Source: Niastella yeongjuensis
Lineage (GTDB): Bacteria; Bacteroidota; Bacteroidia; Chitinophagales; Chitinophagaceae
Direction of reading: 5' to 3'
Assembly: GCF_900110245.1 (NCBI RefSeq)
Contig: NZ_FOCZ01000001.1
Coordinates: 682,001 to 746,000 of the forward strand
Length of the DNA stretch: 64,000 nucleotides
The position numbers and the translations under genes were made by a program. Under the pieces are notes generated by a model. It searched no databases. It saw only the letters and a list, made by a program, of their open reading frames with translations, and was not told the DNA's origin. Shown one piece after another: positions 36,820 to 46,097 of the stretch. The number at the start of each line of letters is the position of its first letter. Position 1 is the stretch's first letter.

Positions 36820-37662
36820 ATGAAAACACTGGTAGTTCCTACGGATTTCTCGTCTGTATCGGTCAATGCACTCAATTATGCTGTTGACATGGCGCAGGCA
36901 ATTAATGCCGGTTTAGTGTTACTGCACGTGTACAATGTACCGGTATCCTTTACGGAGGCGCCTGTTGCCCCGGTAACAACCGTATCGCTTGAAGAAGTGA
37001 AACGATCAAGTGTGGAGCGGTTGGAAGAATTGAAAAAGAACCTGGTGATGGTTACTTCGGGCAAAATACAAATATATAGTGAGTCGCGCCTGGGCGAACC
37101 CATTGAAGAGTTGGAAGCGATTTGCAAATCGCTCGACCCAATGGCGGTAATTATGGGTAGTCATGGAGCTACAGGTTTTGAACGAATGATCATGGGCAGT
37201 ACTACCCTGAACGCCATTAAACATATCAAATGTCCGGTTATTGTAATTCCACCCGGTACCACTTACCATGGCATCAAAAAGATTGGGCTGGCCTGTGATT
37301 TTGAAAATGTAGTACAGTCGACCCCGGTAGAGTACATTAAAAATATTGTAAAAGAATTTGGCGCCGATCTGTACGTATTGAATGTGCAGGATAAAAAGGA
37401 TGCTGAAACTGATTGGGAAGAACCGTCAACAATGGATGCCGTTTATCTTGACGCTATGCTGGAAGATGTGCGGCCCAATTATGTTCAATTAACCGGTAAA
37501 AATGTGGTGGACAGCATTACCAGTTTTGCCGAAACCAATAACCTCGACCTGGTGATGGTGATCCCTAAAAAACACCGGTTTATCGATAGCCTGTTTCACA
37601 AGAGTCAAAGCAAAGAGCTAATAACCCATGCACATATACCGATTGTTTCTATCCATGAATAG
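36820..37662 (+). CDS. Tandem universal stress protein (two Usp domains)
   Basis: The 280-residue protein has two UspA domains. The first (1-150) opens LVVPTDFSSVSVNALNYA and keeps the ATP-binding signature GSHGATGFERMIMGS. The second (about 155-280) starts KIGLACDFENV and has lost the Gly-rich loop (VIPKKHRFIDSLFHKS), so only the first half is likely to bind ATP. Tandem Usps occur widely in Bacteroidota and are linked to stress and energy limitation. The gene is divergent from exbD, 132 bases apart, and ends at a bidirectional terminator. Confidence 0.9.
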   Translation: MKTLVVPTDFSSVSVNALNYAVDMAQAINAGLVLLHVYNVPVSFTEAPVAPVTTVSLEEVKRSSVERLEELKKNLVMVTSGKIQIYSESRLGEPIEELEAICKSLDPMAVIMGSHGATGFERMIMGSTTLNAIKHIKCPVIVIPPGTTYHGIKKIGLACDFENVVQSTPVEYIKNIVKEFGADLYVLNVQDKKDAETDWEEPSTMDAVYLDAMLEDVRPNYVQLTGKNVVDSITSFAETNNLDLVMVIPKKHRFIDSLFHKSQSKELITHAHIPIVSIHE

Positions 37663-37678
37663 AATAGCATCTAAAAGC

Positions 37679-37715
37679 AAAACGGCCCCGATTAAAATCG
37701 GGACCGTTTCTTTTA
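37679..37715. terminator. Bidirectional terminator between usp and asnS
   Basis: An AACGG/CCGTT outer stem and CCCGATT/ATCGGG inner stem surround an A-rich loop. A T-run follows on the plus strand (TTTCTTTT), and the minus strand ends in TTTTG. Confidence 0.7.
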
Positions 37716-37732
37716 TAGAAGGACCAAGGAAG

Positions 37733-39172
37733 TTAGAATTCTGCGTTCTTCGGTGTTCTTGGGAAAGCAATCACATCGCGAATGTTTGTCATGCCGGTTA
37801 CAAATAACACCATGCGCTCGAAGCCCAGGCCAAAGCCGGCATGTGGTACCGTGCCGTAACGGCGCGTATCGAGGTACCACCACAGTTCTTCAGCAGGGAT
37901 GTGCATTTCTTCCATGCGCTGGGTGAGTTTGTCTAAACGTTCTTCCCTTTGTGAACCACCTACTATTTCACCAATACCGGGGGCCAGAATGTCCATAGCG
38001 GCAACGGTTTTACCATCGTCGTTCTGGCGCATATAAAACGCCTTGATTTCCTTTGGATAACCGGTAACAATAACCGGTTTTTTGAAATGTTTTTCCACCA
38101 GGTAGCGCTCATGCTCACTTTGCATATCGATGCCCCATTTCACTTCGTACTGGAATTTCTTTTTCTTGTACGCAGGTGATTGCAGCAGGATGTCGATTGC
38201 TTCGGTATAGGTAATGCGTTCGAAATCGTTGTTGATCACAAACTCCAGCTTTTCAATAAGGCCCATTTCGCTGCGTTTGTCCTGCGGCAGTTGTTTTTCT
38301 TCTTCGGCCAGGCGCTGCGTAAGGAACTCCAGGTCTTCGCGGTTGTGTTCCATTACATGGCGAATGAGGTATTTGATAAACTCTTCGGCCAGGTTCTGGT
38401 TGTCTTCAATGTCATAGAACGCCATTTCCGGCTCAATCATCCAGAACTCTGCCAGGTGACGGGCCGTGTTGGAGTTTTCAGCGCGGAAGGTAGGACCGAA
38501 GGTATAGATCTCGCTAAAAGCAGTAGCAGCGAGCTCACCTTCCAGCTGTCCGCTCACCGTTAAGTTGGTACTGCGGCCAAAGAAATCTTCTTTGAAGTTG
38601 ATGGTACCGTCCTCGTTACGGGGTGGGTTATCGAAAGGCAGGGTGGTTACGCGGAACATTTCACCGGCACCTTCGGCATCACTGGCTGTAACGATGGGCG
38701 TATGCATGTAAACAAATCCTTTTTCGTTAAAGAATTTATGTACGGCAAATGCCAATGCGTGACGCACACGGAATACCGCACCAAAGGTGTTGGTACGGAA
38801 ACGCAGGTGCGCTATCTCACGCAGGTATTCGAGACTGGGTCTGTTTTTAAGTTGTAAAGGATATTTCTCCGCATCGCAATCTCCCAGTATTTCAATAGAA
38901 GTTGCTTTTACCTCTACTTTCTGTCCTTTACCCTGGGATGCGATGAGGGTTCCTACGGCTTTAATAGAGGCGCTTTGGGTAATACGTTTTTGGGTCTCCT
39001 CATCGAGCATACCCAACTCCACCACTACCTGGATATTATTATTGGTACTACCGTCATTTACGGCAATAAACTGATTATTGCGGAAACCGCGTACCCAACC
39101 CATTACTGTAACTTCCTGACCGGTAGGCTCACTGGCCAGCAGATCTTTAACTTTTACCCGTTTGTTGAACAT
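37733..39172 (-). CDS. asnS: Asparaginyl-tRNA synthetase
   Basis: The start at 39172 ([12 protein letters not shown]) gives 479 residues. The first 110 residues form the OB-fold anticodon domain ([15 protein letters not shown]). The class II core follows, with motif 2 [19 protein letters not shown] and motif 3 [17 protein letters not shown]. It charges tRNA-Asn with asparagine in the cytoplasm. The His-Leu-Ala-Glu-Phe-Trp sequence in motif 2 is the AsnRS form rather than AspRS. The frame extends 31 codons further up without support. Confidence 0.97.
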   Translation of the reverse strand: MFNKRVKVKDLLASEPTGQEVTVMGWVRGFRNNQFIAVNDGSTNNNIQVVVELGMLDEETQKRITQSASIKAVGTLIASQGKGQKVEVKATSIEILGDCDAEKYPLQLKNRPSLEYLREIAHLRFRTNTFGAVFRVRHALAFAVHKFFNEKGFVYMHTPIVTASDAEGAGEMFRVTTLPFDNPPRNEDGTINFKEDFFGRSTNLTVSGQLEGELAATAFSEIYTFGPTFRAENSNTARHLAEFWMIEPEMAFYDIEDNQNLAEEFIKYLIRHVMEHNREDLEFLTQRLAEEEKQLPQDKRSEMGLIEKLEFVINNDFERITYTEAIDILLQSPAYKKKKFQYEVKWGIDMQSEHERYLVEKHFKKPVIVTGYPKEIKAFYMRQNDDGKTVAAMDILAPGIGEIVGGSQREERLDKLTQRMEEMHIPAEELWWYLDTRRYGTVPHAGFGLGFERMVLFVTGMTNIRDVIAFPRTPKNAEF

Positions 39173-39450
39173 ATCCAATAGATTTTTAAGGTTTCCGCCC
39201 CCAATGAGCGGAAGGAGGGCAAAGATAAGATTTGGCGGAAGTTTGTCAGGTGAAATAAAACACATAAAATATTTTTGTCAGCTAATGAATGTTAGGTAGT
39301 TTTGGAATGGAGTGGTAGGAGGATATGCCACTCTGTATTCATTTACATTCATTAATTACCCATTCTAATTAATGACGGTTGGTTGCTAGCTATTAGATAA
39401 AATGTATTTAATAACCTGAATGGGAGGTTATAACATTTTATTTAATAACA

Positions 39451-39720
39451 ATGAAAAGCAAGTTGTTTACATTGGAGAAGGCTCCATTTTTAGCCCTTGG
39501 CTTATTCTTCTCAGGTTTGGCTTTCCGGTATTTTGAAGACCTGCGCAAGGCAGTTCCCCACAGCGACGATTTTTACCACGCATTTACCCTGTTTGTCATT
39601 TTCCTGTGTATTGGAACACTTTCCATTGGCCTGTATATTGGGTTCACTGTTGCTGAAAAAAACATAGGCCGGAATATGGAGAAGTCGAAAGAAGACAATA
39701 CAAATCAACCGACGGGCTAA
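39451..39720 (+). CDS. Small membrane protein of unknown function
   Basis: The 89-residue protein has two probable TM helices (FLALGLFFSGLAFRYF and FTLFVIFLCIGTLSIGLYIG) joined by a short loop (EDLRKAVPHSDDFYHA), and a charged tail. I do not recognise a family. It stands alone between the asnS and D-2-hydroxyacid dehydrogenase genes. Its codon use resembles the neighbours and the TM pattern is credible, so it is likely real. Confidence 0.6.
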   Translation: MKSKLFTLEKAPFLALGLFFSGLAFRYFEDLRKAVPHSDDFYHAFTLFVIFLCIGTLSIGLYIGFTVAEKNIGRNMEKSKEDNTNQPTG

Positions 39721-39904
39721 ATGTTGGCGGGTTTAGTGATCATAGCGACCTTACGGCGACATTATAGCGATATGCCCTCTCGATGCTTCCTCGTTGGCTC
39801 CTCTTTGAATCCTTTATGAAGTCTCTCTTACCTTTACGCCGCCGGGAAGGCAATGAGGAAGGATTGAGAGTGGATTAAGGTGTCTTTCCGGTAAATTTGT
39901 TAGC

Positions 39905-40888
39905 ATGAAAGTCGCCTTCTTTTCCACCCAGCCATACGACAGGGAATATTTCCTGCGCTACAATACCCGGCACGATCTGAGGTTTTTTGACGCTCAGTTG
40001 AATAAATCAACGGTTTCACTGGCTTATGGCTGTGACGCTGTTTGTGCATTTGTGAATGACGTATTGGATAATGCGGTCATTCAATTACTATCCAAGTCAG
40101 GTATTGAGCTGATTGCCCTGCGTTGTGCCGGTTATAATAACGTAGACCTGATCGCCACTTCTCTCTATAGCGTGAAAGTAGTACGCGTGCCGGCTTATTC
40201 GCCCCATGCCGTGGCGGAACATGCAGTGGCCCTTATTCTTACCTTAAACCGCAAAACACACAAAGCATATAACCGGGTGCGCGAAGGCAATTTTTCCCTC
40301 GATAAATTGATAGGTTTTGATCTGTACGGGAAAACCGTGGGCGTAATTGGCACCGGTAAAATTGGGGAAGTGTTTTGCCATATTATGAAGGGTTTCGGCT
40401 GCCGGGTGCTTGCCTTTGACCTGATAGCCAACAGAGAACTGGAAGCCAAAGGGGTGGAATACCTGCCGCTGGTAGAGCTACTGCCGCAATGTGATATTAT
40501 CTCCCTGCACTGCCCGCTTACCGATCAAACCAGGCATCTCATCAATACAGATACGATCAATTTAATGAAACCAGGTGTTATGCTTATTAACACCAGCCGG
40601 GGTGCCCTTATAAACACACAGGCCACCATTCAGGCCTTAAAAATCGGACGTATAGGTTACCTGGGCATCGATGTGTATGAGCAGGAAGATAAACTGTTTT
40701 TTTACAACCGGTCAGAAGAGATCATTCCCGACGATAATATCATGCGGTTAATGAGCTTCCCTAATGTACTGGTCACCAGTCACCAGGGATTTTTTACCGA
40801 TGAAGCGCTTACCCAAATTGCTCAAACAACCTTGCAGAATATAGCGGACTTTGAGGATGACAAACCACTTATTAATAAAGTTGGATAA
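39905..40888 (+). CDS. ldhA: D-2-hydroxyacid dehydrogenase (D-lactate dehydrogenase-like)
   Basis: The 327-residue protein has the NAD-binding signature GTGKIGEVFCHIMKGFGCRV, the LLPQCDIISLHCPLT segment, and the catalytic Arg in NTSRGALIN, Glu in GIDVYEQE and His in TSHQGF. The layout, with FFYNRSEEIIPDD near the end, is that of fermentative D-lactate dehydrogenase, which reduces pyruvate to D-lactate in the cytoplasm. Other D-2-hydroxyacid substrates are possible. A TAAATTTG box at 39892-39899 lies only 5 bases before the ATG, so the message may be leaderless, but no matching -33 was found. Confidence 0.88.
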   Translation: MKVAFFSTQPYDREYFLRYNTRHDLRFFDAQLNKSTVSLAYGCDAVCAFVNDVLDNAVIQLLSKSGIELIALRCAGYNNVDLIATSLYSVKVVRVPAYSPHAVAEHAVALILTLNRKTHKAYNRVREGNFSLDKLIGFDLYGKTVGVIGTGKIGEVFCHIMKGFGCRVLAFDLIANRELEAKGVEYLPLVELLPQCDIISLHCPLTDQTRHLINTDTINLMKPGVMLINTSRGALINTQATIQALKIGRIGYLGIDVYEQEDKLFFYNRSEEIIPDDNIMRLMSFPNVLVTSHQGFFTDEALTQIAQTTLQNIADFEDDKPLINKVG

Positions 40889-40990
40889 TAACGAAGATAG
40901 CGTCCTTAGCTAATGTCATTCGAACATTTATTATTTTCCTTATTTTCGAATGGCTGAATAACGATTGTACACACTAACGAAATTAGCCAC

Positions 40991-42934
40991 ATGAAAAAAT
41001 TGGTTGCCTTGTGCATCCCCATCCTACTTGTATACAGTTCTTCCATTGCCCAGTCTGCGGGCGTTTCTATTCTCAGTCCCAATAAATCAATACAGGTTAC
41101 CTGCCAACTCGATGGAGAAGGCAAACCCACCTACTCGGTTCAATATAAAAACAGCGTGGTGCTGGAACCTTCGCAATTGGGGCTCGTTTGCCCGGATGGC
41201 GATTTCTCCAGAGCATTGGTTCAAACAACTGTTACACCGCCTGCCCTTGTAAAAGACAAATACCAGCTGGTATCGGGTAAACGCCAGAGCAATGTATATA
41301 CGGCCAATCGGCGGGTTATTCATTATAGAAATGCCGGTGGCGGTTTACTGGACCTCATCTGGCAGGTATCGAATGATGGTGTGGCCTTTCGCTATTATTT
41401 TCCCGGCGCAACTACTGAGCCCAAACAAATAGACACAGAATATACTTCTTTCCATCTGCCTGCCACCGCTAAGGGCTGGCTACAGCCTATGAGTGTGGCC
41501 AAAACCGGCTGGGAACAGGTAAACCCATGTTATGAAGAATTTTATGAAAAGGGCATTGCTGCCGGCACGCCATCGCCACTTAAGGCCGGCTGGGTATATC
41601 CAGCCCTGTTTCAATCGGCGGGTCATTGGTTGTTGATCACGGAGGCCGATATGGATGGCCGCTATTGCGGAACCAGGCTTGATAATGATTCGGCCAACAC
41701 CAACTACCATATTGCTTTTCCCGATACCCGGGAGGTTATCCCCGGCAAGGGTTTAAAACCCTCTGGCACCGGGCCCTTTTATTCGCCCTGGCGTATTATA
41801 ACTGTTGGCAGTCTGGCCAATATTATTGAATCATCACTGGGAACCGACCTGGCCAAACCGGCGGCGGCTGGCCAGCACTTTTCCTTTGCCAAAGCAGGCA
41901 AATCGGCCTGGAGCTGGGCGTTGTTAAAAGATGACTCCATTGTATACGATGTTCAAAAACGCTTTATTGATTATGCAGCCGACATGCACTGGCAATACAG
42001 TTTAATAGATGTGAACTGGGATACCAAAATCGGGTACGACAGCATTCAATTGTTAATCAACTACGCTAAACAAAAAAAGGTTGGTGTTTGGCTATGGTAC
42101 AATTCAGCTGGCAGCTGGAATACCACGCCTTATCATCCCCGCAATAAGTTGCTTACCCATGAGGACCGGGACAAAGAATTCAGCCGGTTAGCTGAAATGG
42201 GGGTGGCTGGCATCAAGATCGACTTTTTTGGGGGCGATGGCCAGTCGATGATCCAGTATTACATCGACATTTTAAACGACGCGGCGGCCCACCATTTAAT
42301 GGTGAATTTTCACGGCGCTACCCTGCCCCGTGGCTGGCAGCGCACATGGCCCAACTTAATGAGTGCGGAAGCCATAAAGGGTTTTGAATACATCACTTTT
42401 GGTCAAACGGCAGCCGATGAAGAGCCTGCACATACCGCTGTGCTGCCCTTTACCCGCAATGCCTTCGACCCCATTGATTTTACGCCCATGTGTTTGTATA
42501 AAATACCCAGAATAAACCGCCAAACCACCGCCGCATTTGAGCTGGCATTGTCGGTTTTGTTCCTTTCCGGCGCCCAGCATTTTGTTGAAACGCCGGCCGG
42601 GATGGCCCATATGCCCGGGTATGTAAAGGAGTTTCTGCAAAAGCTGCCCACTGGCTGGGACGATGTGCGTTTCATCGATGGTTTTCCCGGCGAGTTTGTG
42701 GTGCTGGCGCGTAAATCGGGTAATAAATGGTATCTCGCCGGCATAAATGGTTCCACCCAAAAAAGATCACTGGCGCTTGACCTGTCGGCCTATAAAGCAA
42801 AAAAGGCCGTTGTGCTCCTGAACAGCAAGGGCGACAATTTTATTGATCAGCAGGCTGTTACCCTTCTACCCAACAAAAAAGAAAACATTACCCTGGGCGC
42901 ACACGACGGTTTTGTGATGGTGCTGGTACCGTGA
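40991..42934 (+). CDS. Secreted GH97 glycoside hydrolase
   Basis: The 647-residue protein has a signal peptide (KLVALCIPILLVYSSSIAQ), the GH97 N-terminal beta domain (SILSPNKSIQVT), the barrel (DVNWDTKIGYDS, VGVWLWYNSAGSW, GIKIDFFGGDGQ) and a C-terminal beta domain. In the family, inverting members such as SusB use Glu bases, while retaining members use an Asp nucleophile in a KxDF-type strand. Here the Asp in KIDFF and the lack of Glu in VNFHGATLP favour the retaining, alpha-galactosidase-like subgroup (inference). It should act in the periplasm on alpha-linked oligosaccharides. It is not next to a SusCD pair. Confidence 0.88.
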   Translation: MKKLVALCIPILLVYSSSIAQSAGVSILSPNKSIQVTCQLDGEGKPTYSVQYKNSVVLEPSQLGLVCPDGDFSRALVQTTVTPPALVKDKYQLVSGKRQSNVYTANRRVIHYRNAGGGLLDLIWQVSNDGVAFRYYFPGATTEPKQIDTEYTSFHLPATAKGWLQPMSVAKTGWEQVNPCYEEFYEKGIAAGTPSPLKAGWVYPALFQSAGHWLLITEADMDGRYCGTRLDNDSANTNYHIAFPDTREVIPGKGLKPSGTGPFYSPWRIITVGSLANIIESSLGTDLAKPAAAGQHFSFAKAGKSAWSWALLKDDSIVYDVQKRFIDYAADMHWQYSLIDVNWDTKIGYDSIQLLINYAKQKKVGVWLWYNSAGSWNTTPYHPRNKLLTHEDRDKEFSRLAEMGVAGIKIDFFGGDGQSMIQYYIDILNDAAAHHLMVNFHGATLPRGWQRTWPNLMSAEAIKGFEYITFGQTAADEEPAHTAVLPFTRNAFDPIDFTPMCLYKIPRINRQTTAAFELALSVLFLSGAQHFVETPAGMAHMPGYVKEFLQKLPTGWDDVRFIDGFPGEFVVLARKSGNKWYLAGINGSTQKRSLALDLSAYKAKKAVVLLNSKGDNFIDQQAVTLLPNKKENITLGAHDGFVMVLVP

Positions 42935-43022
42935 ATTAACTTTCACATTAATATTTACTTAGTTTTTACTTATCTCGTAAAGCCGGGGTTGGTTAAATAG
43001 GTACTTTTGCAACCTTGTTTTA

Positions 43023-43048
43023 ACCCTTTTGCTTAAGTGAAAGGGTAT
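43023..43048 (+). promoter_or_regulatory. Small inverted repeat just upstream of feoB
   Basis: ACCCTTT and AAAGGGT form an inverted repeat whose right arm ends about 8 bases before the feoB ATG. A TACTTTTG promoter-like box lies at 43002-43009 without a good -33. The repeat could be a repressor site or a leader hairpin. Confidence 0.35.
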
Positions 43049-43055
43049 ATTAGTA

Positions 43056-45179
43056 ATGAGGAAGACGATACATATTGCATTAGTAGGAAATCCAAACAGC
43101 GGCAAAAGTTCCCTGTTCAATGTTTTAACCGGCCTGAACCAGCAAGTGGGCAACTTTCCGGGTGTAACGGTAGACAAAAAAGTAGGCACCTGTCAGTTGT
43201 CTGACGGGTTGAGTGCTTCTATTGTTGACCTGCCCGGAACGTACAGTTTGTATCCCCGGCGGGAAGATGAGTGGGTGGCTTATCGTGTGTTGATGCAGCA
43301 GGATAAAGACGTAGAGGCTCCGGAAATGGTAGTGTTGATTGCTGATGCCAGCAACCTGAAACGCAATTTGTTATTCGCTTCCCAGATCATTGACCTGAAA
43401 ATACCGGTTGTAGTAGGCCTGACCATGATGGATATCGCCCGCCAGAAGGGCATCCAGATAGATGTGCCGGAACTGGAAAGAGAACTGGGTGTACCGGTAA
43501 TTCCCATCAACCCCCGCAAAAACAAGGGCATTCAGCCTTTAAAAAAGGCCATCGAGCAAACAGCCCTGGAATTATACAAAGCGCCTGTTCGCGATTTTAT
43601 CAATAACGAGGCCCTGGCTCCTGCCGCCATCGGCAGCGTAAAAGAGCTGTTCCCCGAATTAAGTGATTACAAAGCCGTTCATTACCTCATCAATCATGAA
43701 TCTTTTGCCCTCAGCAAAACACTGCAGGATAAAATAGAATCGATTGAACTGGCTAATAATTTCAACCATACCAAAACACAGGCGGAAGAAATACTGCAGC
43801 GGTATCAGCGCATTGGCACCATTCTGAAACAATCAGTGACAGAACCGTCGCCACTGCAAAAAACCCTGTTCACTGAAAAGCTGGATAACATTTTCCTGCA
43901 CCGGCGCTGGGGATATATTATTCTGCTTTCTGTTTTGTTCCTGTTGTTTCAAAGCGTGTTCTGGCTGGCGGAGTACCCAATGAATTTGATTGACTGGAGC
44001 TTTACCGAAATCAGCAACTGGTTAAGCAATGCATTACCCGGGGGCTGGTTAACCGATCTGTTCATCAATGGTATTATGGCCGGGTTGGGTGGCATACTGG
44101 TATTTATACCGCAGATCATGATCCTGTTTGGCCTGGTGACCATACTCGAAGACACCGGTTACATGGCCCGCATTAGTTTTTTGACCGACAAGCTGATGCG
44201 TAAGGTGGGCCTGAATGGTAAAAGCGTGATGCCCATGATCAGTGGGTTCGCCTGTGCCGTACCCGCCATCATGAGCGCCCGCAATATTGAAAACAAAAAA
44301 GAAAGATTACTCACCATACTGGTTACTCCTTTAATGAGCTGCAGCGCCCGCCTGCCGGTATATACCATTCTGATTGGATTGGTGATCCCGAAAAAAATGT
44401 TCCTTGGCATTTTAGGATTGCAGGGACTGGTGATGATGGGTCTGTACCTGTTGGGACCTATTATGTCGATGCTGGTATCGTACATTGCCCGCCTGTTTAT
44501 TGACATTAAGGAGAAAAGCTTTTTCATACTGGAACTGCCGGTTTACCGTGCACCCCGCTGGAAAAATGTGATAGTAACTATGATCAACAAGGCAAAGATC
44601 TTTGTATTTGATGCCGGTAGAGTGATCATGGTCATCAGTCTTATTTTGTGGGCATTGAGTACCTATGGCCCCAGTGAAAGAATGAATGGAGTAAAGGCGC
44701 GTTACGAGCAACAATTAAAACTACATCCGGAACAGGAAGCAGACCTGACCCGGTTAAAAAATACCGAGCTACTACAAAACTCCTATGCCGGTATGCTGGG
44801 CCACAGCATAGAGCCAGTTATTAAACCACTGGGTTACGACTGGAAGATCGGCATTGCCCTGATCACTTCTTTCGCTGCCCGTGAAGTATTTGTTGGAACC
44901 ATGGCTACTTTATACAGTGTGGAAGGCGGTGCTGATGCCGATGAAAGTACGCTGATGGAGAAAATGAATGCTGCAGTACGGCGGGATGGAACAAAAGTGT
45001 ATACGCTGGCAACCGGTATCTCTCTTATGATCTTTTATGCCTTCGCCATGCAGTGTATGAGTACGCTGGCCATTGTTAAACGCGAAACGCGTAGCTGGAA
45101 GTGGCCGCTTATTCAACTGGTGTATATGACCGGGCTGGCCTACATCATGAGCTTCATTGCTTATCAACTGCTGAAATAA
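43056..45179 (+). CDS. feoB: Ferrous iron transporter FeoB
   Basis: The 707-residue protein has an N-terminal G domain with G1 GNPNSGKSS (about residues 10-18) and G3 DLPGTYSLYP. A GTPase-linked helical region follows, then a polytopic membrane domain with the two Gate motifs (around FACAVPAIMSARNI and SFAAREVFVG). It carries Fe2+ across the inner membrane. The G4 position reads TMMD (residues 123-126) where FeoB usually has N-x-x-D, so guanine recognition may be altered. No feoA gene lies nearby and there is no FeoA fusion at the start. The gene is flanked by a terminator at 45224-45250. Confidence 0.95.
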   Translation: MRKTIHIALVGNPNSGKSSLFNVLTGLNQQVGNFPGVTVDKKVGTCQLSDGLSASIVDLPGTYSLYPRREDEWVAYRVLMQQDKDVEAPEMVVLIADASNLKRNLLFASQIIDLKIPVVVGLTMMDIARQKGIQIDVPELERELGVPVIPINPRKNKGIQPLKKAIEQTALELYKAPVRDFINNEALAPAAIGSVKELFPELSDYKAVHYLINHESFALSKTLQDKIESIELANNFNHTKTQAEEILQRYQRIGTILKQSVTEPSPLQKTLFTEKLDNIFLHRRWGYIILLSVLFLLFQSVFWLAEYPMNLIDWSFTEISNWLSNALPGGWLTDLFINGIMAGLGGILVFIPQIMILFGLVTILEDTGYMARISFLTDKLMRKVGLNGKSVMPMISGFACAVPAIMSARNIENKKERLLTILVTPLMSCSARLPVYTILIGLVIPKKMFLGILGLQGLVMMGLYLLGPIMSMLVSYIARLFIDIKEKSFFILELPVYRAPRWKNVIVTMINKAKIFVFDAGRVIMVISLILWALSTYGPSERMNGVKARYEQQLKLHPEQEADLTRLKNTELLQNSYAGMLGHSIEPVIKPLGYDWKIGIALITSFAAREVFVGTMATLYSVEGGADADESTLMEKMNAAVRRDGTKVYTLATGISLMIFYAFAMQCMSTLAIVKRETRSWKWPLIQLVYMTGLAYIMSFIAYQLLK

Positions 45180-45586
45180 GCGTTAACAAGACATTTACAA
45201 AACTCACATACTAAGAAAAAAGAAAAGGGCTCACGAAAAAGCCCCTTTGTGTTTTGTCCAATCCATGAAAAATAAACCGTCCTGATAATATCTTGACGCT
45301 ATAAAAGCAATGGCAATATTCGTTTAATAGGAAACTATACGCTGGATGGTCTTGCTGAGTTTGTCCAAGAACCCCGATTAACCAAATACTAACAAATCAG
45401 GCTAATCAGCTCAAATGCATAGTCATATATATGACGTCTGATGATATGAAAGGTTTGTTATAGAACGGTTAAAGGATCGCTATAACACTACGACATGAAA
45501 GTGGCAAAAAGCAGTAAGATGTAATGAAGATTAATATTAATTTTTTTCCTTTAATACGATTTTAATCTCTCCCGGTAGCAGTTGTT
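45180..45586. other. Gap downstream of feoB
   Basis: After the feoB terminator this 407-base gap shows no gene. A perfect 14-base palindrome (GTCATATATATGAC) lies at 45422-45435, with no known match. The right end lies just beyond the stop of the converging GNAT gene. Confidence 0.5.
45224..45250 (+). terminator. Terminator of feoB
   Basis: AAAGGGCT and AGCCCCTTT form a stem with one bulge around CACGAAAA, followed by TGTGTTTTG. It lies 45 bases after the feoB stop. Confidence 0.65.
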
Positions 45587-46078
45587 TTATTGTCCTACAA
45601 ATTTACTTCGCTTTTCAAGCATAACGGTTGTTCGCCATACGCCATCGAGTTGGGCAATACGTTCGCGATAACCAATGTAGCGAAAGCCGCATTGTTCATG
45701 TAAATGAATACTGGCCCTGTTCTCTTCATGGATCACGCTTAACAATGACCAGATCCCGTTTTGTTCACTGATGTTTATGAGGGCTTCCAGCAAGATCCTG
45801 CCAATGCCTTTTCGTTGATGTTGCTGATGAACGTACACGCTTACTTCGGCTACGCCGTTGTAACATTCCCGGGCAGATACAGGCGTAAGGGCCGCCCACC
45901 CTACCGGTTCACTTTCCGCGATGGCAATAATTCTTGAGTGTGGAAGATATTTGAGATTGAAAGTTTGCCAGTCGGGCACTTTTGTTTCGAAGGTGGCCAT
46001 GCCGGAGGCTATGCCATGGCCATATATTTCCAGTACCACACTGGCGTGTTCGGGCTGCATTGGTATCAGGGAGATCAT
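45587..46078 (-). CDS. GNAT N-acetyltransferase, phosphinothricin acetyltransferase-like
   Basis: The 163-residue protein has the GNAT motif A VSVYVHQQHQRKGIGRILLEAL (acetyl-CoA loop QRKGIG) and the flanking GYRERIAQLDGVWRTTVML ending typical of phosphinothricin/methionine-sulfone acetyltransferases of the PAT/Mnat group. These acetylate amino groups of methionine sulfone-like compounds, or have housekeeping roles. It is cytoplasmic. It lies 19 bases downstream of the aminotransferase gene on the same strand, so the two are probably one transcript. The true substrate is uncertain. Confidence 0.82.
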   Translation of the reverse strand: MISLIPMQPEHASVVLEIYGHGIASGMATFETKVPDWQTFNLKYLPHSRIIAIAESEPVGWAALTPVSARECYNGVAEVSVYVHQQHQRKGIGRILLEALINISEQNGIWSLLSVIHEENRASIHLHEQCGFRYIGYRERIAQLDGVWRTTVMLEKRSKFVGQ

Positions 46079-46097
46079 CAGCTAATTTACCTGTATT

